Of a stretch of 64,000 nt of DNA, positions 25,301 through 32,387 are shown one piece after another (the stretch's first letter is position 1; each line of letters begins with the position of its first letter). The translations under genes were made by a program, and so were the position numbers. Source of the DNA: Sipunculus nudus (taxonomy: Eukaryota > Annelida > Sipuncula > Golfingiida > Sipunculidae); contig CM049306.1 in assembly GCA_026874595.1 (NCBI GenBank), forward strand, positions 102,995,142 to 103,059,141. Direction: 5' to 3'. The notes under the pieces are model-generated. The model was not told where the DNA came from and searched no databases. It worked only from the letters and a program-made list of their open reading frames with translations.

Positions 25301-26124
25301 GCTTTTTTGTTCAATAAGGTACATTTATATTTTACGTTAACTTTGCAGGGATATTAACTTGTTCTTTACGTTTAGTTTAATGTTTTGCATAAGATTGGTG
25401 CAATGAATTTAAAATTGGACCATAATTAGGTGGAGGGGGGGGGGGGGGGGGCTCAAGTTAAAAGGCATAATAGGACCACTTTGGTTTATAGGTTGTTTTC
25501 TTCTTTATTATCTCAATCCTTTTGTTTAAAAGTAACCAAACCTTCAGCATACAATTTATTTGCCTTTTCATATGTTCTGTTAGGTTAAGCATGAGAGACC
25601 GATCTATATGCAAATCAAGGTCCTTTTTGTATTTTATTGATGGTTACAAGATAGCAAGAGTAAATTATGAATAATTGATATTACTAATTAATTTATCATT
25701 TTCAGGATGTGACTGACCAGGCGGTATAACTCATTACAGCAGCTTACCTTGCGGTATCTGCATAATGCCGATCGTCAGGCCTGCAATGATGTCATTTGGA
25801 AGGTCCTCTTTCACCGAGTATTTTTTCAAAATGCCGACGAACGGGAAGAGCTTCTTGATCAGAGATTTGCCACAGTCTGCCGTAAACCTCCGTTTCGACA
25901 CTTGCCGTTTCATCACATCTTTCATATGACGGGACGACTTTTCCAGCCGGTCGTAACCTTGGTCAAACTCGCGCTGGGTGAACACGGGCCTGTCGACCAC
26001 CACTGACACACGACGTGTCAGGTTGGGAGGGGGCCGCTCGTCATTGTTGAAAGCCTCGGTCTGGTCACCATTATCTTCTCCTTTATTATCGTTCATGTTT
26101 GTTCTAACGTTATTCCATCAATAT
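3093..26124 (-). CDS. SLC26: SLC26-family anion transporter gene (multi-exon, whole locus)
   Basis: Membrane anion exchanger or channel of the SLC26/SulP family. Sixteen exons join in phase from the ATG at 26096 to 6515 and give 764 residues without a stop; one or two 26-residue exons and a possible terminal exon would bring it to about 860. Residues 1-75 are cytosolic and basic. The transport core holds the family motifs [23 protein letters not shown] and AVVSLMVGS, then [29 protein letters not shown] and [19 protein letters not shown]. The STAS domain follows ([40 protein letters not shown]). The arginine in SRSAVQEG corresponds to the conserved core arginine of SLC26 proteins. The [10 protein letters not shown] stretch and short STAS loop resemble SLC26A6/A9 more than other paralogues. 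Substrate cannot be told from sequence. Exon boundaries were placed by eye without cDNA; a small extra exon between exons 13 and 14 (STAS variable loop) cannot be excluded. Confidence 0.95.
3567..3644 (-). CDS. SLC26: SLC26 exon 17, copy b (duplicate)
   Basis: Same 78-nt exon as at 4551-4628 with the same splice sites. The only difference seen is TAC for TAT at the tyrosine codon. Both copies are phase 0, so a transcript could contain either or both without a frameshift. Confidence 0.7.
4074..4280 (-). CDS. possible SLC26 terminal exon, copy a
   Basis: After the acceptor ACTTGGACAG the frame that follows exon 17 stays open for 68 codons to TAA, beginning [19 protein letters not shown]. No match to SLC26 C-termini is recognised. 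Against copy b it has four substitutions, all changing the residue, plus one extra in-frame lysine codon; that pattern does not show purifying selection. It could be a real alternative C-terminus, or a stretch where only the first few codons or none are coding. Confidence 0.35.
   Translation of the reverse strand, partial: PKMITFVKKKGWCDPGSEKIKSQYIVASPLERRARGQRSYGWRNTSIQIANGFTEYFLTIAKFFFGEK
4551..4628 (-). CDS. SLC26: SLC26 exon 17, copy a (C-terminal tail)
   Basis: 78 nt, 26 codons, phase 0 at both ends. The acceptor is CTTTTTACAG and the donor GAGAAG|GTGAGT. It encodes [18 protein letters not shown] and EPANPTEK. It follows exon 16 in phase. The other copy, 984 bases downstream in the gene, differs in this exon by one synonymous base. 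Confidence 0.75.
4952..6514. other. SLC26 intron 16, no gene recognised
   Basis: AT-rich sequence. It has a C15 run at 5283-5297 and two plus-strand acceptor-like sites (TGTATTTCAG near 5479, ATATATGCAG near 5740) before short coding-like stretches that I cannot assign. Nothing else recognisable. Confidence 0.5.
6515..6639 (-). CDS. SLC26: SLC26 exon 16 (end of STAS)
   Basis: 125 nt, phase 1 in and phase 0 out. The acceptor is ATTTCTTCAG and the donor GAGCAG|GTACGT. It encodes [20 protein letters not shown] and [29 protein letters not shown] is the terminal STAS motif of SLC26 proteins. Confidence 0.95.
6700..7669. mobile_element. 970-bp non-autonomous Tc1/mariner- or pogo-like element
   Basis: Terminal inverted repeats CAGTAGAGCGCCGTTTTTCC (left) and CAGTAGACCGCCGTCTTTCC (right, reversed) are bounded by TA on both sides (6698-6699 and 7670-7671), the expected target duplication. 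TTTCGGAAATTCGG-type repeats lie inside both ends. No transposase frame is recognised. It lies in an SLC26 intron, 60 bases upstream of the exon 16 acceptor. Confidence 0.85.
7886..7946. repeat. (AT)n microsatellite next to the exon 15 donor
   Basis: About 30 AT dinucleotides with one AA interruption. On the minus strand it starts within the first ten bases of the intron after exon 15. Confidence 0.95.
7951..8005 (-). CDS. SLC26: SLC26 exon 15 (STAS)
   Basis: 55 nt, phase 0 in and phase 1 out. The acceptor is ATTTTATTTAG and the donor GCAAAG|GTAAAT. It encodes [18 protein letters not shown], matching the STAS strand V-x-V-x-L-A-x-C. An (AT)n tract begins five bases into the following intron. 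Confidence 0.92.
8410..8550 (-). CDS. SLC26: SLC26 exon 14 (STAS core)
   Basis: 141 nt, 47 codons, phase 0. The acceptor is CATATCGCAG and the donor AGTCAG|GTAAAT. It encodes [17 protein letters not shown] and [20 protein letters not shown], the beta-strand and loop corresponding to the nucleotide-binding edge of STAS domains. The intron before it is 3.3 kb and contains a repeat element (9.2-11.2 kb). Confidence 0.94.
8551..9235. other. SLC26 intron 13, left part, nothing recognised
   Basis: AT-rich intronic sequence between exon 14 and repeat element 2. No gene, repeat or structured element seen. Confidence 0.5.
9240..11153 (+). mobile_element. Helentron/pearl-like element 2
   Basis: 5' end ACAGGTGACCCATGGGTC then GACGCTCAACCGACTG. 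A ~190-bp leader (ACATGTTGACATTAAGTCC ...) is shared with element 4. There are about five ~337-bp units (marker near 9655, 9994, 10329, 10665 and 10995). The tail is ACGGACGGACAGACGGA and GGCTAAGCTAAAAA. It lies in SLC26 intron 13, opposite to the gene. Confidence 0.8.
11154..11890. other. SLC26 intron 13, right part
   Basis: Contains ACTTCCGGAAG (ETS-like), then ATGGCATCAAAAG on the plus strand and a nearby open stretch in another frame ([17 protein letters not shown] then [12 protein letters not shown], stop at about 11500). This may be a frameshifted coding relic of unknown origin. On the minus strand 11579-11767 is open but not recognised. Confidence 0.35.
11891..12091 (-). CDS. SLC26: SLC26 exon 13 (STAS domain, first half)
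   Basis: 201 nt, 67 codons, phase 0. The acceptor is AATGAACAG, with a weak pyrimidine tract, and the donor AGAAG|GTAAAT. It encodes [30 protein letters not shown] and a charged helix of K/E/R residues, where the STAS variable loop begins. The frame is open upstream of the acceptor to an in-intron ATG, which is not used if exon 12 joins here. Confidence 0.93.
12250..12858. mobile_element. degenerate pogo/mariner-like non-autonomous copy
   Basis: Repeated CGGACAACTC / CTAATGCGGACAC / CTAATACGGACAC segments, ending in GGGGAGTTTCACTGTA. This is the end style of TA-flanked CAGTGAAAC-type elements. The left end is not clear, so it is old or truncated. Confidence 0.45.
12859..13426. repeat. SLC26 intron 12 with a (CT)n tract
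   Basis: AT-rich intron. A (CT)n run lies at about 13313-13345 and a short (AT)n at 13051-13062. No coding sequence seen. Confidence 0.7.
13427..13603 (-). CDS. SLC26: SLC26 exon 12 (last helices, entry to STAS)
   Basis: 177 nt, 59 codons, phase 0. The acceptor is GACCTTGCAG and the donor AAAGCG|GTACGT. It encodes [35 protein letters not shown] and then [17 protein letters not shown], the last transmembrane helices and the linker to STAS. Confidence 0.95.
13604..14102. other. SLC26 intron 11, nothing recognised
   Basis: AT-rich intronic sequence without recognisable repeats or exons. Confidence 0.5.
14103..14198 (-). CDS. SLC26: SLC26 exon 11
   Basis: 96 nt, 32 codons, phase 0. The acceptor is TTTCTTACAG and the donor GACTTT|GTAAGT. 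It encodes [20 protein letters not shown] and [12 protein letters not shown], near-consensus for SLC26. Confidence 0.95.
14656..14733 (-). CDS. SLC26: SLC26 exon 10
   Basis: 78 nt, 26 codons, phase 0. The acceptor is GTGTTATTAG and the donor CCTAAC|GTAAGT. It encodes [20 protein letters not shown] then FTQLPN, a hydrophobic helix with the typical GPLF-x-x-LP ending of SLC26. Confidence 0.93.
14734..16941. other. SLC26 intron 9
   Basis: 2.2 kb. The CCGTAATAAGCGACCCGAGC segment at about 14936, with ATACCCAAAAAAGCGACCC at about 14992, resembles one end of a diverged DNA transposon, but no second end was found. No exon found. Confidence 0.4.
16942..17055 (-). CDS. SLC26: SLC26 exon 9
   Basis: 114 nt, 38 codons, phase 0. 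The acceptor is GTTTTTTTTAG and the donor ACTCAG|GTATGT. It encodes [20 protein letters not shown] and [17 protein letters not shown]. It contains the substrate-site region of the family, with the conserved SR pair intact. Confidence 0.95.
17056..17565. other. SLC26 intron 8, nothing recognised
   Basis: AT-rich intronic sequence without recognisable features. Confidence 0.5.
17566..17713 (-). CDS. SLC26: SLC26 exon 8
   Basis: 148 nt, phase 2 in and phase 0 out. The acceptor is TTGTTTTCAG and the donor AACCAG|GTGAGT. It encodes the IPPPEMPPP loop, then [20 protein letters not shown] and [13 protein letters not shown], the SLC26 helix followed by the K-x-Y-x-V-D-x-N-Q motif. Confidence 0.95.
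18236..18463 (+). mobile_element. solo 3' end of a Helentron/pearl-like element
   Basis: A diverged fragment with TAATTTTAGGTCTGCAAAGA, a shortened GATCAGAAAGACACAGAC tail and the conserved end TTCAGTCAGCTGAGCTAAA. No 5' end. Confidence 0.6.
18754..18836 (-). CDS. SLC26: SLC26 exon 7
   Basis: 83 nt, phase 0 in and phase 2 out. The acceptor is TCCTCTTCAG and the donor AAGAGG|GTAAAT. It encodes [17 protein letters not shown] and [11 protein letters not shown]. Joined to exon 6 it gives [15 protein letters not shown], the SLC26 consensus, so the first array donor is the right junction. Confidence 0.94.
18837..19186. other. SLC26 intron 6, acceptor-side part
   Basis: About 350 bases between the array and the exon 7 acceptor. 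AT-rich; nothing else seen. Confidence 0.5.
19187..21553 (-). repeat. 64-bp minisatellite spanning an exon-intron boundary (~37 copies)
   Basis: GTCGTGTTATTTCTT recurs every 64 bases from 19187 to 21491 (37 occurrences), with no spacers and few substitutions. In gene orientation each unit is the end of SLC26 exon 6 (AAGGTCCCAGTGCCAATAGA, then ACTCATTGTG) followed by GTAAGTGAAACAGGC and ~18 more intron bases. The array therefore holds ~37 copies of a good 5' splice site. Variants are clustered: GGCGCTGG at about 20066-20770, CTTCGCC at about 20350-20740, TTATTCCT at about 20860-20990, and CTTAGCC at about 21185-21250. This shows local homogenisation by copy-number change. Long open frames across it on the plus strand are periodicity artefacts. 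Confidence 0.98.
21522..21677 (-). CDS. SLC26: SLC26 exon 6 (its 3' end is the first unit of the 64-bp array)
   Basis: 156 nt, 52 codons, phase 0. The acceptor is CTATTTTTAG and the donor ATTGTG|GTAAGT. It encodes [20 protein letters not shown] through a hydrophobic helix to [15 protein letters not shown]. The last ~30 coding bases and the donor are the first copy of a 64-bp repeat that continues for ~2.3 kb into the intron. Only this first donor keeps the frame to exon 7. Reading past it gives a TGA in the second unit, at the G-GT-AAG-TGA overlap. Confidence 0.94.
22189..22353 (-). CDS. SLC26: SLC26 exon 5
   Basis: 165 nt, 55 codons, phase 0. The acceptor is ATTTCTTCAG and the donor GTCAGG|GTAAGA. 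It encodes [20 protein letters not shown] and then [20 protein letters not shown], both close to SLC26 consensus. Confidence 0.95.
22682..22902 (-). CDS. SLC26: SLC26 exon 4 (glycosylated loop and TM4)
   Basis: 221 nt, enters in phase 1 and leaves in phase 0. The acceptor is CTGCTTGTAG and the donor CTACAG|GTGTGC. The loop carries three N-glycosylation sequons (NIT, NDS, NVS) within about 20 residues, as expected of the extracellular TM3-TM4 loop in SLC26A6-type proteins. It ends in [15 protein letters not shown], the start of the next helix. Confidence 0.94.
23623..23694 (-). CDS. SLC26: SLC26 exon 3
   Basis: 72 nt, phase 1 at both ends. The acceptor is TGTTTTGCAG and the donor CGACAG|GTGACG. 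It encodes [20 protein letters not shown] plus CCPTG, the rest of TM3 and the start of the second extracellular loop. Confidence 0.94.
23855..24833 (+). mobile_element. 5'-truncated Helentron/pearl-like element 3
   Basis: Three diverged ~310-340-bp units (TAGGTCACCATGACCTAAT near 23861 and 24339, AAAGGTCACAGTGACCTAAT near 24676), then GGACAGACAGACGGACAAAG and AAGTCAGCTGAGCTAAAAAA. The palindromic 5' end is missing. It lies in the SLC26 intron between exons 2 and 3. Confidence 0.7.
24950..25060 (-). CDS. SLC26: SLC26 exon 2
   Basis: 111 nt, phase 1 at both ends. The acceptor is GTATTTTCAG and the donor CACTAG|GTAAGT. It encodes [28 protein letters not shown] and TSRHISL, the most conserved SLC26 block (sulfate transporter signature region, TM1-TM3). 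Confidence 0.96.
   Translation of the reverse strand, partial: VWLMACWQNKRLYMVCISHSSPSSSTSSPVRQDTFH
25061..25747. other. SLC26 intron 1
   Basis: AT-rich; a G17 run at 25435-25451. No other feature. Confidence 0.6.
25748..26124 (-). CDS. SLC26: SLC26 exon 1 (first coding; N-terminus to TM1)
   Basis: The acceptor TTTATTCAG opens the exon at 26124. It has 28 bases of 5' UTR and then ATG at 26096 with A at -3. The coding part is 349 nt (116 codons plus one base). The acidic, proline-bearing N-terminus leads to a basic stretch (MKRQVSKRR), then [11 protein letters not shown] and [19 protein letters not shown], the start of the SLC26 core. The donor is GCAAG|GTAAGCT. Because the exon starts at an acceptor inside the UTR, transcription must begin upstream in at least one non-coding exon. 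Confidence 0.93.
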
Positions 26125-29100
26125 CTGAATAAAGATAGAGCATAAGGATGTTATATTATAAAGTTTACAATACATTCAGCACAGCTTCATACAACCAGGA
26201 CCATAACAACTGTGGTACAAGCGTATTATCATTATATTTGGAGAAAATATTTCTAATCTAAGTAACAGACGCATTATGCACTTTCCCTTAGTCTCCCCCC
26301 CCCCCCCCGGCACTGTTATTATAATTATGGTTATGGCACTATTAGTTCTAATTATAAATAAATCATATAACGTTACAAGGTTCATTTACCGCTAGGTTTA
26401 AATGTATAGAAGAGTTTTTATAATATTTAACGTTATCGGGTAAATCAGTTTGTACGCCGACCTGTCAATATTTGTTACAGTCACATGCTCGATCTTTTAC
26501 CCATATGTTTATGTGTTAAATAAATGATTTTTTTTTAAACACGTGCAAGGTCTTGTACTTGCCTCGTATGATCTGCATTCGAATCGATGCATCTTAGTTA
26601 CTTGCTAAAACTTCAAATATATTTTTCTTTTCAGATATGTCTCATCAATAAAGGATCAAGTGAAAAACTAAATCGGGGGGGGGGGGGGGGGGTTGGGGTT
26701 GGGGTTACCTCAACATTTTGGCAAACCCGAACAATAAGTGCTTTATACCGAAAAACAGATCAGGATATCGCATTCTTTCTTTTCGCAACTTTTGAAATAA
26801 AATATCTACACTATGTTAAGGAATAAATCCTCTCCTTTACCCTCCTTCCCCTTATTTTCAAATCCTGTATCCGCCCCTGAATGTTCACCTTAGAAGTTCA
26901 ACTGAACAAAGCGATGCTCTTTAAGAAATCTGTTTGAATCATTCACAAGCTTTGAATTCTTAATTATTATTTTTTGGGGTTTTTTCAACCTATAAACGTT
27001 CAAGTCCTTGAAAGGAGAACAGCTTCATCCAGATCCACACGTGACTGAGGTAAAGGTTAAAGTTCAAGTGGTATCCTTGCTTGATTGAAGGGTGCCGCTT
27101 CCATCATGTTGTGCTACATTATAAAGTGTAAACAGAGACTTCCTGTTGCTTACATATGAAAAGCATTTATTTTCTTATTAAATTTTTTTTAAATAATCAC
27201 AGTCGGAAAAATCTGCTACCGATGGGTTATTTTAGATTGAACAAATTAATCTACACTTGGTCTATATAAAATATCAAGAAGAAGGGTTTGTCTGGTCTAC
27301 TCGCTTTCTGTGACTTCTAGTACACAAGAACATTAAATGACCCATCACCCGACTCCAGTCTCAACTTCAATCCCATCGATAGAATGCTTCATCAGTCATA
27401 ATGCCTCGCTTTCGTGTTTTATATCCTTCTATAAGTGGGTTGAATTACTGCAATCCCATATTCACAAGATAAAAGATTTAGTTATCAGTCTCATAACTGA
27501 GAACTATCGCTGTTTTCCGCTTGATTATTAATATATGATTGTCACGTCTACTGACAAAATGAACCCATTATAGGCCTAGGTATTTATGAAAAGCCATATG
27601 TATATATATACATGTACATGAATAAATATGTTTCAGTGATATATTTAAGAACTGATTTATACATCGATCTGAAGTCCGCACTTAATATTTATTAGGTCTA
27701 TATATGCATGAATTATATATACTTTATCCTTAGGATAACCATGGGTCTGTTGGGTTTCATCAGGCCAACTGATCCCTAGTGAGTGAATCAAAAAGTAGTA
27801 CTGCTGCTCCTGACTTATTGCAACTTAATCTCCATTTTGAGGTATTTAAGTGGGCTACAGGCACGAATTCAAAGTGTTTGTAATTACTTATTATTATAAA
27901 AATATCAAATTGTAAAACGCTGCACGTGTATGTCCTATATAGATTAAATATGGTGATATCTGCAGATATATTTGATCAAGAATAATTGTACGTAGTTGAG
28001 TAATAAATTACGTAAGACCTATGTATCAGACACATGGCCCTTGCATAAAGGTGACAATATCCTATAAACAAGTGACATGACAGACCCACGGCCCATTACA
28101 TAAACAACAAAACGAACTATAAAATATAATGAAATATAGTGACTCTAAATTGTTATCGAACACTTAACGTAAAAATAACACCTTAATAATTGTCAAAGGG
28201 ACTTAATAATTTGTAGATAAATTTATTGAGTGTTAATAATTATGTGGTTTTTCCACTGTTTATGATTCGGAACCAGGACAAACCAACGGGAGTCCTGTAG
28301 TTGGGCTAAAATATCTCATCTTGACTGAAAAAAAGCTGAGCTAAAAATATGCCATACGACCTCATGTCTGAAAGGATATGAACGATCCTCCATATGCGTA
28401 TTCTAGTATGAATAATGACAGGGAAATAAATGTAGGCCTACAAAAAAATGACTCGACCGCTGACCTCTAACATGACCTTGAAGTGAAATTGTAAATGGTT
28501 CAGTATCTGGCTTGACCTGGATAGAGGCCGCCATGTGATGCATGTGTTATGCCCAGGAGGTGCATGCTTCACTTTACAAACCTTCACCCTGCTCTAAATT
28601 AACCTGTGCATCAGATATGTCATTGTCTTGAACCAAGTAAGAAGTATATGATTCATAAAAAAAAACCTTTCCATTCATAAGGCGGAGTCCTGGGCAATAA
28701 ATAACATAAAACTGTCATCACGCCTGGTGTTTTGTAGCAGTTATGGTTTAAATATGAAAACATGGCATAGTTTGTGTTTAATGATTAAGTGTAAATTCTT
28801 AAATTCTTAAAGGTCTTTACACTTAAAGGTCAGGGACCCTAAACTGACTAAATCACCTGTATGAGTCAGAAATAGACTTTGTGAGAAATCCTGAGTTTAA
28901 CAAGCCCCTCCTCATCCATATGTCTACACCACAGGCAGAGTCCATTCGGACTTGAACTCTTATGACTCCAGTCCAAGTTTCGATAGCATTATGCTGACAT
29001 TCGTTAAAATAAAAGAACTATGAGTGGTTCTGTCCATATGTTCATATCGTCTTAAATGTTTTGTTTGCAATTTAGATGCCGATTTGCTGGTCTGTAGTTG

Positions 29101-30300
29101 CATAAGGATGCAACATCTTTACAAAATGTCTATATCCACCCCGGTGATATTTTTCAGCCCAATGAAGAGAGAATATCCAGAAGACGTTCAAACCGTTCAA
29201 ATTTACTTAATCCTAGATCGCGGCACCGTCGTGGACGAGCATCCAACTATGGACGCGACAACAACCTTATGTTGTGTCATTGGGTTGTACTTAATGTTTA
29301 GTAAAATTTATCCAAAGGGACTGATAAACACGTTGGAATTTCTCCATGCACAGGTCATGAACCTGCCAGATCCACCCAAAACATAATGACCAACAGTCTT
29401 AAGGGTCTGTGGGGCCGTAGGATTGTGATTAAAGGTCAAAGGCGACAAAAGAAGAGATTGAACTGATGCGGCTGTGTGATATGCTCGGTGTGGAAAAGTT
29501 TGAAATCAACCCCTCCAATCGGACGTTTTAGGGATCATTTTAATGAAATATTGCTCATCAAACCTCTTGAATATTACCATAAAATCAACACTGTTAGAAA
29601 GATCGGTTATTGGTAATTAGGATCCAAGTTTAATTATTGTTGTTACCGAGGCTATGAAAGTGATGAGCATATTTATAGGTGTTTAATTGATGTAATCAAG
29701 TCTTGTTGTAAGGCAGTAAATAGGAAATCAAATTACATGAAAAGGGTCCGTTGCATGTGTTGTGAATTATATTATTTCAACTCTTATTGTATGGATTCAA
29801 TATATGTTACCTTTGGACTGACCGAGTGGCCGAGTATGAAGAATGGACATTGTCCCGTACTGTTTGAAAGTGTCGTTTGCGATTTAAGATATGCGATATC
29901 ATCAATCCATGCCGCATGGTCATGTTTTATATAACTGTTTACAGTTGTTTATAATATGCAAATTAAAATGTTTTAACATGGAGCACATTTGTTTTTTCAG
30001 TTAACAATCAAAGCATATTTAAACCGCAACAAATTCAGCACAAGTACAGCCTTCTACATTTTAGCAAAGAAATGAAGTTGATCCTAAAAAATATCTGCCA
30101 AATATTTTGCATGAATTGCCCAACTGTGCTTCTCTACAATACAGCTGCTTTAACACAAATTTCATCTTCACATCACAACTTAAAGCTATACCCTAAATGT
30201 ATAAGATCTGATTGGTTTAGGTAAAGTGAACCCATATCCTAAAGAATATTTCGTAAATTAATAAAAATATAAAAAGGAGTATTCATCCATATATCTATCA
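26125..30300. other. region upstream of the SLC26 start, no gene recognised
   Basis: Probably part of a 5' UTR intron. It holds C14 at 26295-26308 and G18 at 26675-26692, running into TTGGGGTTGGGGTT. A plus-strand frame at 29024-29386 is open for 120 codons but is flanked by stops and not recognised. Confidence 0.4.
26675..26706 (+). repeat. G18 run followed by TTGGGG repeats
   Basis: Eighteen Gs, then TTGGGGTTGGGGTT: four or more G-runs, enough to form a G-quadruplex on the plus strand. Confidence 0.85.
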
Positions 30301-30310
30301 TACCAAGACC

Positions 30311-30657
30311 CTGTCAGAACCCTTATCTAAAGAATCGGTTCAAGAAAGAACCTTTTAGTAGGGTTACAAGAAACACCCATTGTTAGGGTTATACAAAGAA
30401 CCCTTGGGGGTTCCATGAAGAACCATAAGAGAGGGTTCTATGAAGAACCCTGACGAACCTTTCAGTAGGGTTCTTAGAAGCACCCATGGTTAGGATTATA
30501 TATGGAACCCTTGGGGTTCCATGAAGAACCCTTAGAGAGGGTTCTATGAAGAACCCTGACCAGAGGGTTCTACCTGGAACCTTTAAGGGTTCCCCACTGG
30601 ATCCACTCTAAAGAACCCTTAAGGGTTTTACATGTAACCCTTTTTTCATAGAGTGTT
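30311..30657. mobile_element. GGTTCTTCATGGAACC-type palindromic MITE-like element
   Basis: Dense inverted motifs (GGTTCCATGAAGAACC, AGAGGGTTCTATGAAGAACC, AACCCTTAAGGG). Two imperfect ~107-bp direct units start near 30358 and 30465. It ends in AGGGTTTTACATGTAACCC and ...CATAGAGTG, giving CACTCTATGAAAAAAGGGTT as the terminal sequence on the other strand. The left end lacks a clear partner. Similar elements are known to me from fish and other animals, unverified here. Confidence 0.65.
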
Positions 30658-32352
30658 TGATTTCGATATTACAGTATGTCATACAAATATTACACAATCG
30701 CTATTTCCTTCAACAAAGAGCTTGTCTTGATAAAAAAGTAAACGAATAATTATAATTCGTATAAGGATTTAGATATAAATCACGGAAGAATTTAGATATA
30801 AAATCTACACTTTACAGTCAATAAGTCTGGACAAACTTGAGATCACATCGAGTATATAGGACTTAAGACCAAACATAACCGCATCGTCATGCTTACTATA
30901 AAGATCATATCTAATTTCGAGTTCTAAGTGGAGATCAAATTCACTTCGGAGCTACAAGTTGTCACTATATAGTAATGTTATATATGTGTGAAGACAGATA
31001 TAACGAGGCAAAGCATTAAATAGTTTCATTAAATAATTTGTTGATATTTCTTTCATTTTTGAGTGAATTCGTGAGAAAGTATTTATATTCTTTATATTTT
31101 TATAAGTAACTTACACCTGAGGCTTGTCATGGATAAATTTAGGAACATGAGGTATAGCGAGATCTGCCATGTCATTGTGTAGCATGTGCATTCATGCAGG
31201 TAAGCAGAGTTCGCCGAGCTGTTGGTGACTAACATTGTCAAAACCTTAAAAATTTAAGACTCTATCGTTCTCAGAACCGAAACATGCCAACATGGCGCAT
31301 TACACGATAAAAACAAGTTTACAAGGGTTTTAAAACTTTTAATTAAACAAATATTGTAGTTGATGACGCACAAGTAATAAATAATTATACTAGATTCGTT
31401 CACACGCAGACGCTGATATAGAATAATAAATGATAACAAAATATTTTAAAACATTGAGTAAAGGGCAAAGTAAGATCACAACAACACTAGCAGAATGCAG
31501 TCTTGAAGAACAATGTCTAAATTTATCTTTCCTTTAAAACCAGCAATAATGGCTACAAGTTTAAAATCTTCTGGAAAGCCGATCCAGAGTGGTGTTAGAA
31601 CTGATGAACATGCTCCATTTCAATACATGTTAGGCTTGGAAGCAGGCACTTTTAGAGGATAAATTGGATTTTAGTGGAGAGATATCTGTGTCGATCCTGT
31701 CTTGAGTATTTTTGCTATACAAGATCGGGCAAACATATTCCTAATCTCATTATATTATCCATAAGAAAATATTAATATAGAGATTTTACATATACTTAAC
31801 ACAAATCCTGGAAGAAAATACATTTTTTTTTTCTGTTTATTTTGAAAAAAACACGAGTTTTTGTGATTTGTTCAACATCTAATGGCACATATATGAGCAC
31901 TTTCCACTTGACAGTGACGTCACACGCAGGGAAATCACCTGTGACTAACAATTCTACATTTCATCTAAAGCTTAGTATATCTGACAGTGTCTGTCCAAAA
32001 TTTTCAGGGAACAACATGAACAACATATATCGCTAGATTAATCATTTCTTAATTTTGCCTGTGTCTTCACACTTTGCATCAGTCTGGGGCGTTAATATAT
32101 ATATGAGGGGATGGGGGTATATATATCCCCCCCCCCCACTTTTTGGCATAAATAGAATTATAGACTTTAGTTCCATTTATGAGTAAAATTTGAAATATAT
32201 CTAATTCTGGTTTCGAATTAACTTATACTGTTAAAATAATACCTTAATTTCTAAAACCTAAAACTTAATTGTAATAATTTTGAAATGTGATAATAAACAT
32301 ATATATATATATATACATATATATATTTGAAACGTGTCATACAGACATATAA

Positions 32353-32387
<35 letters not shown>

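Noticed and set aside
25749-26006. Plus-strand frame over SLC26 exon 1.
   Set aside because: Antisense shadow of the first coding exon.
29024-29386. 120-codon plus-strand frame, considered as a transposase fragment.
   Set aside because: I could not match any catalytic motif; neighbouring frames are equally open in parts.
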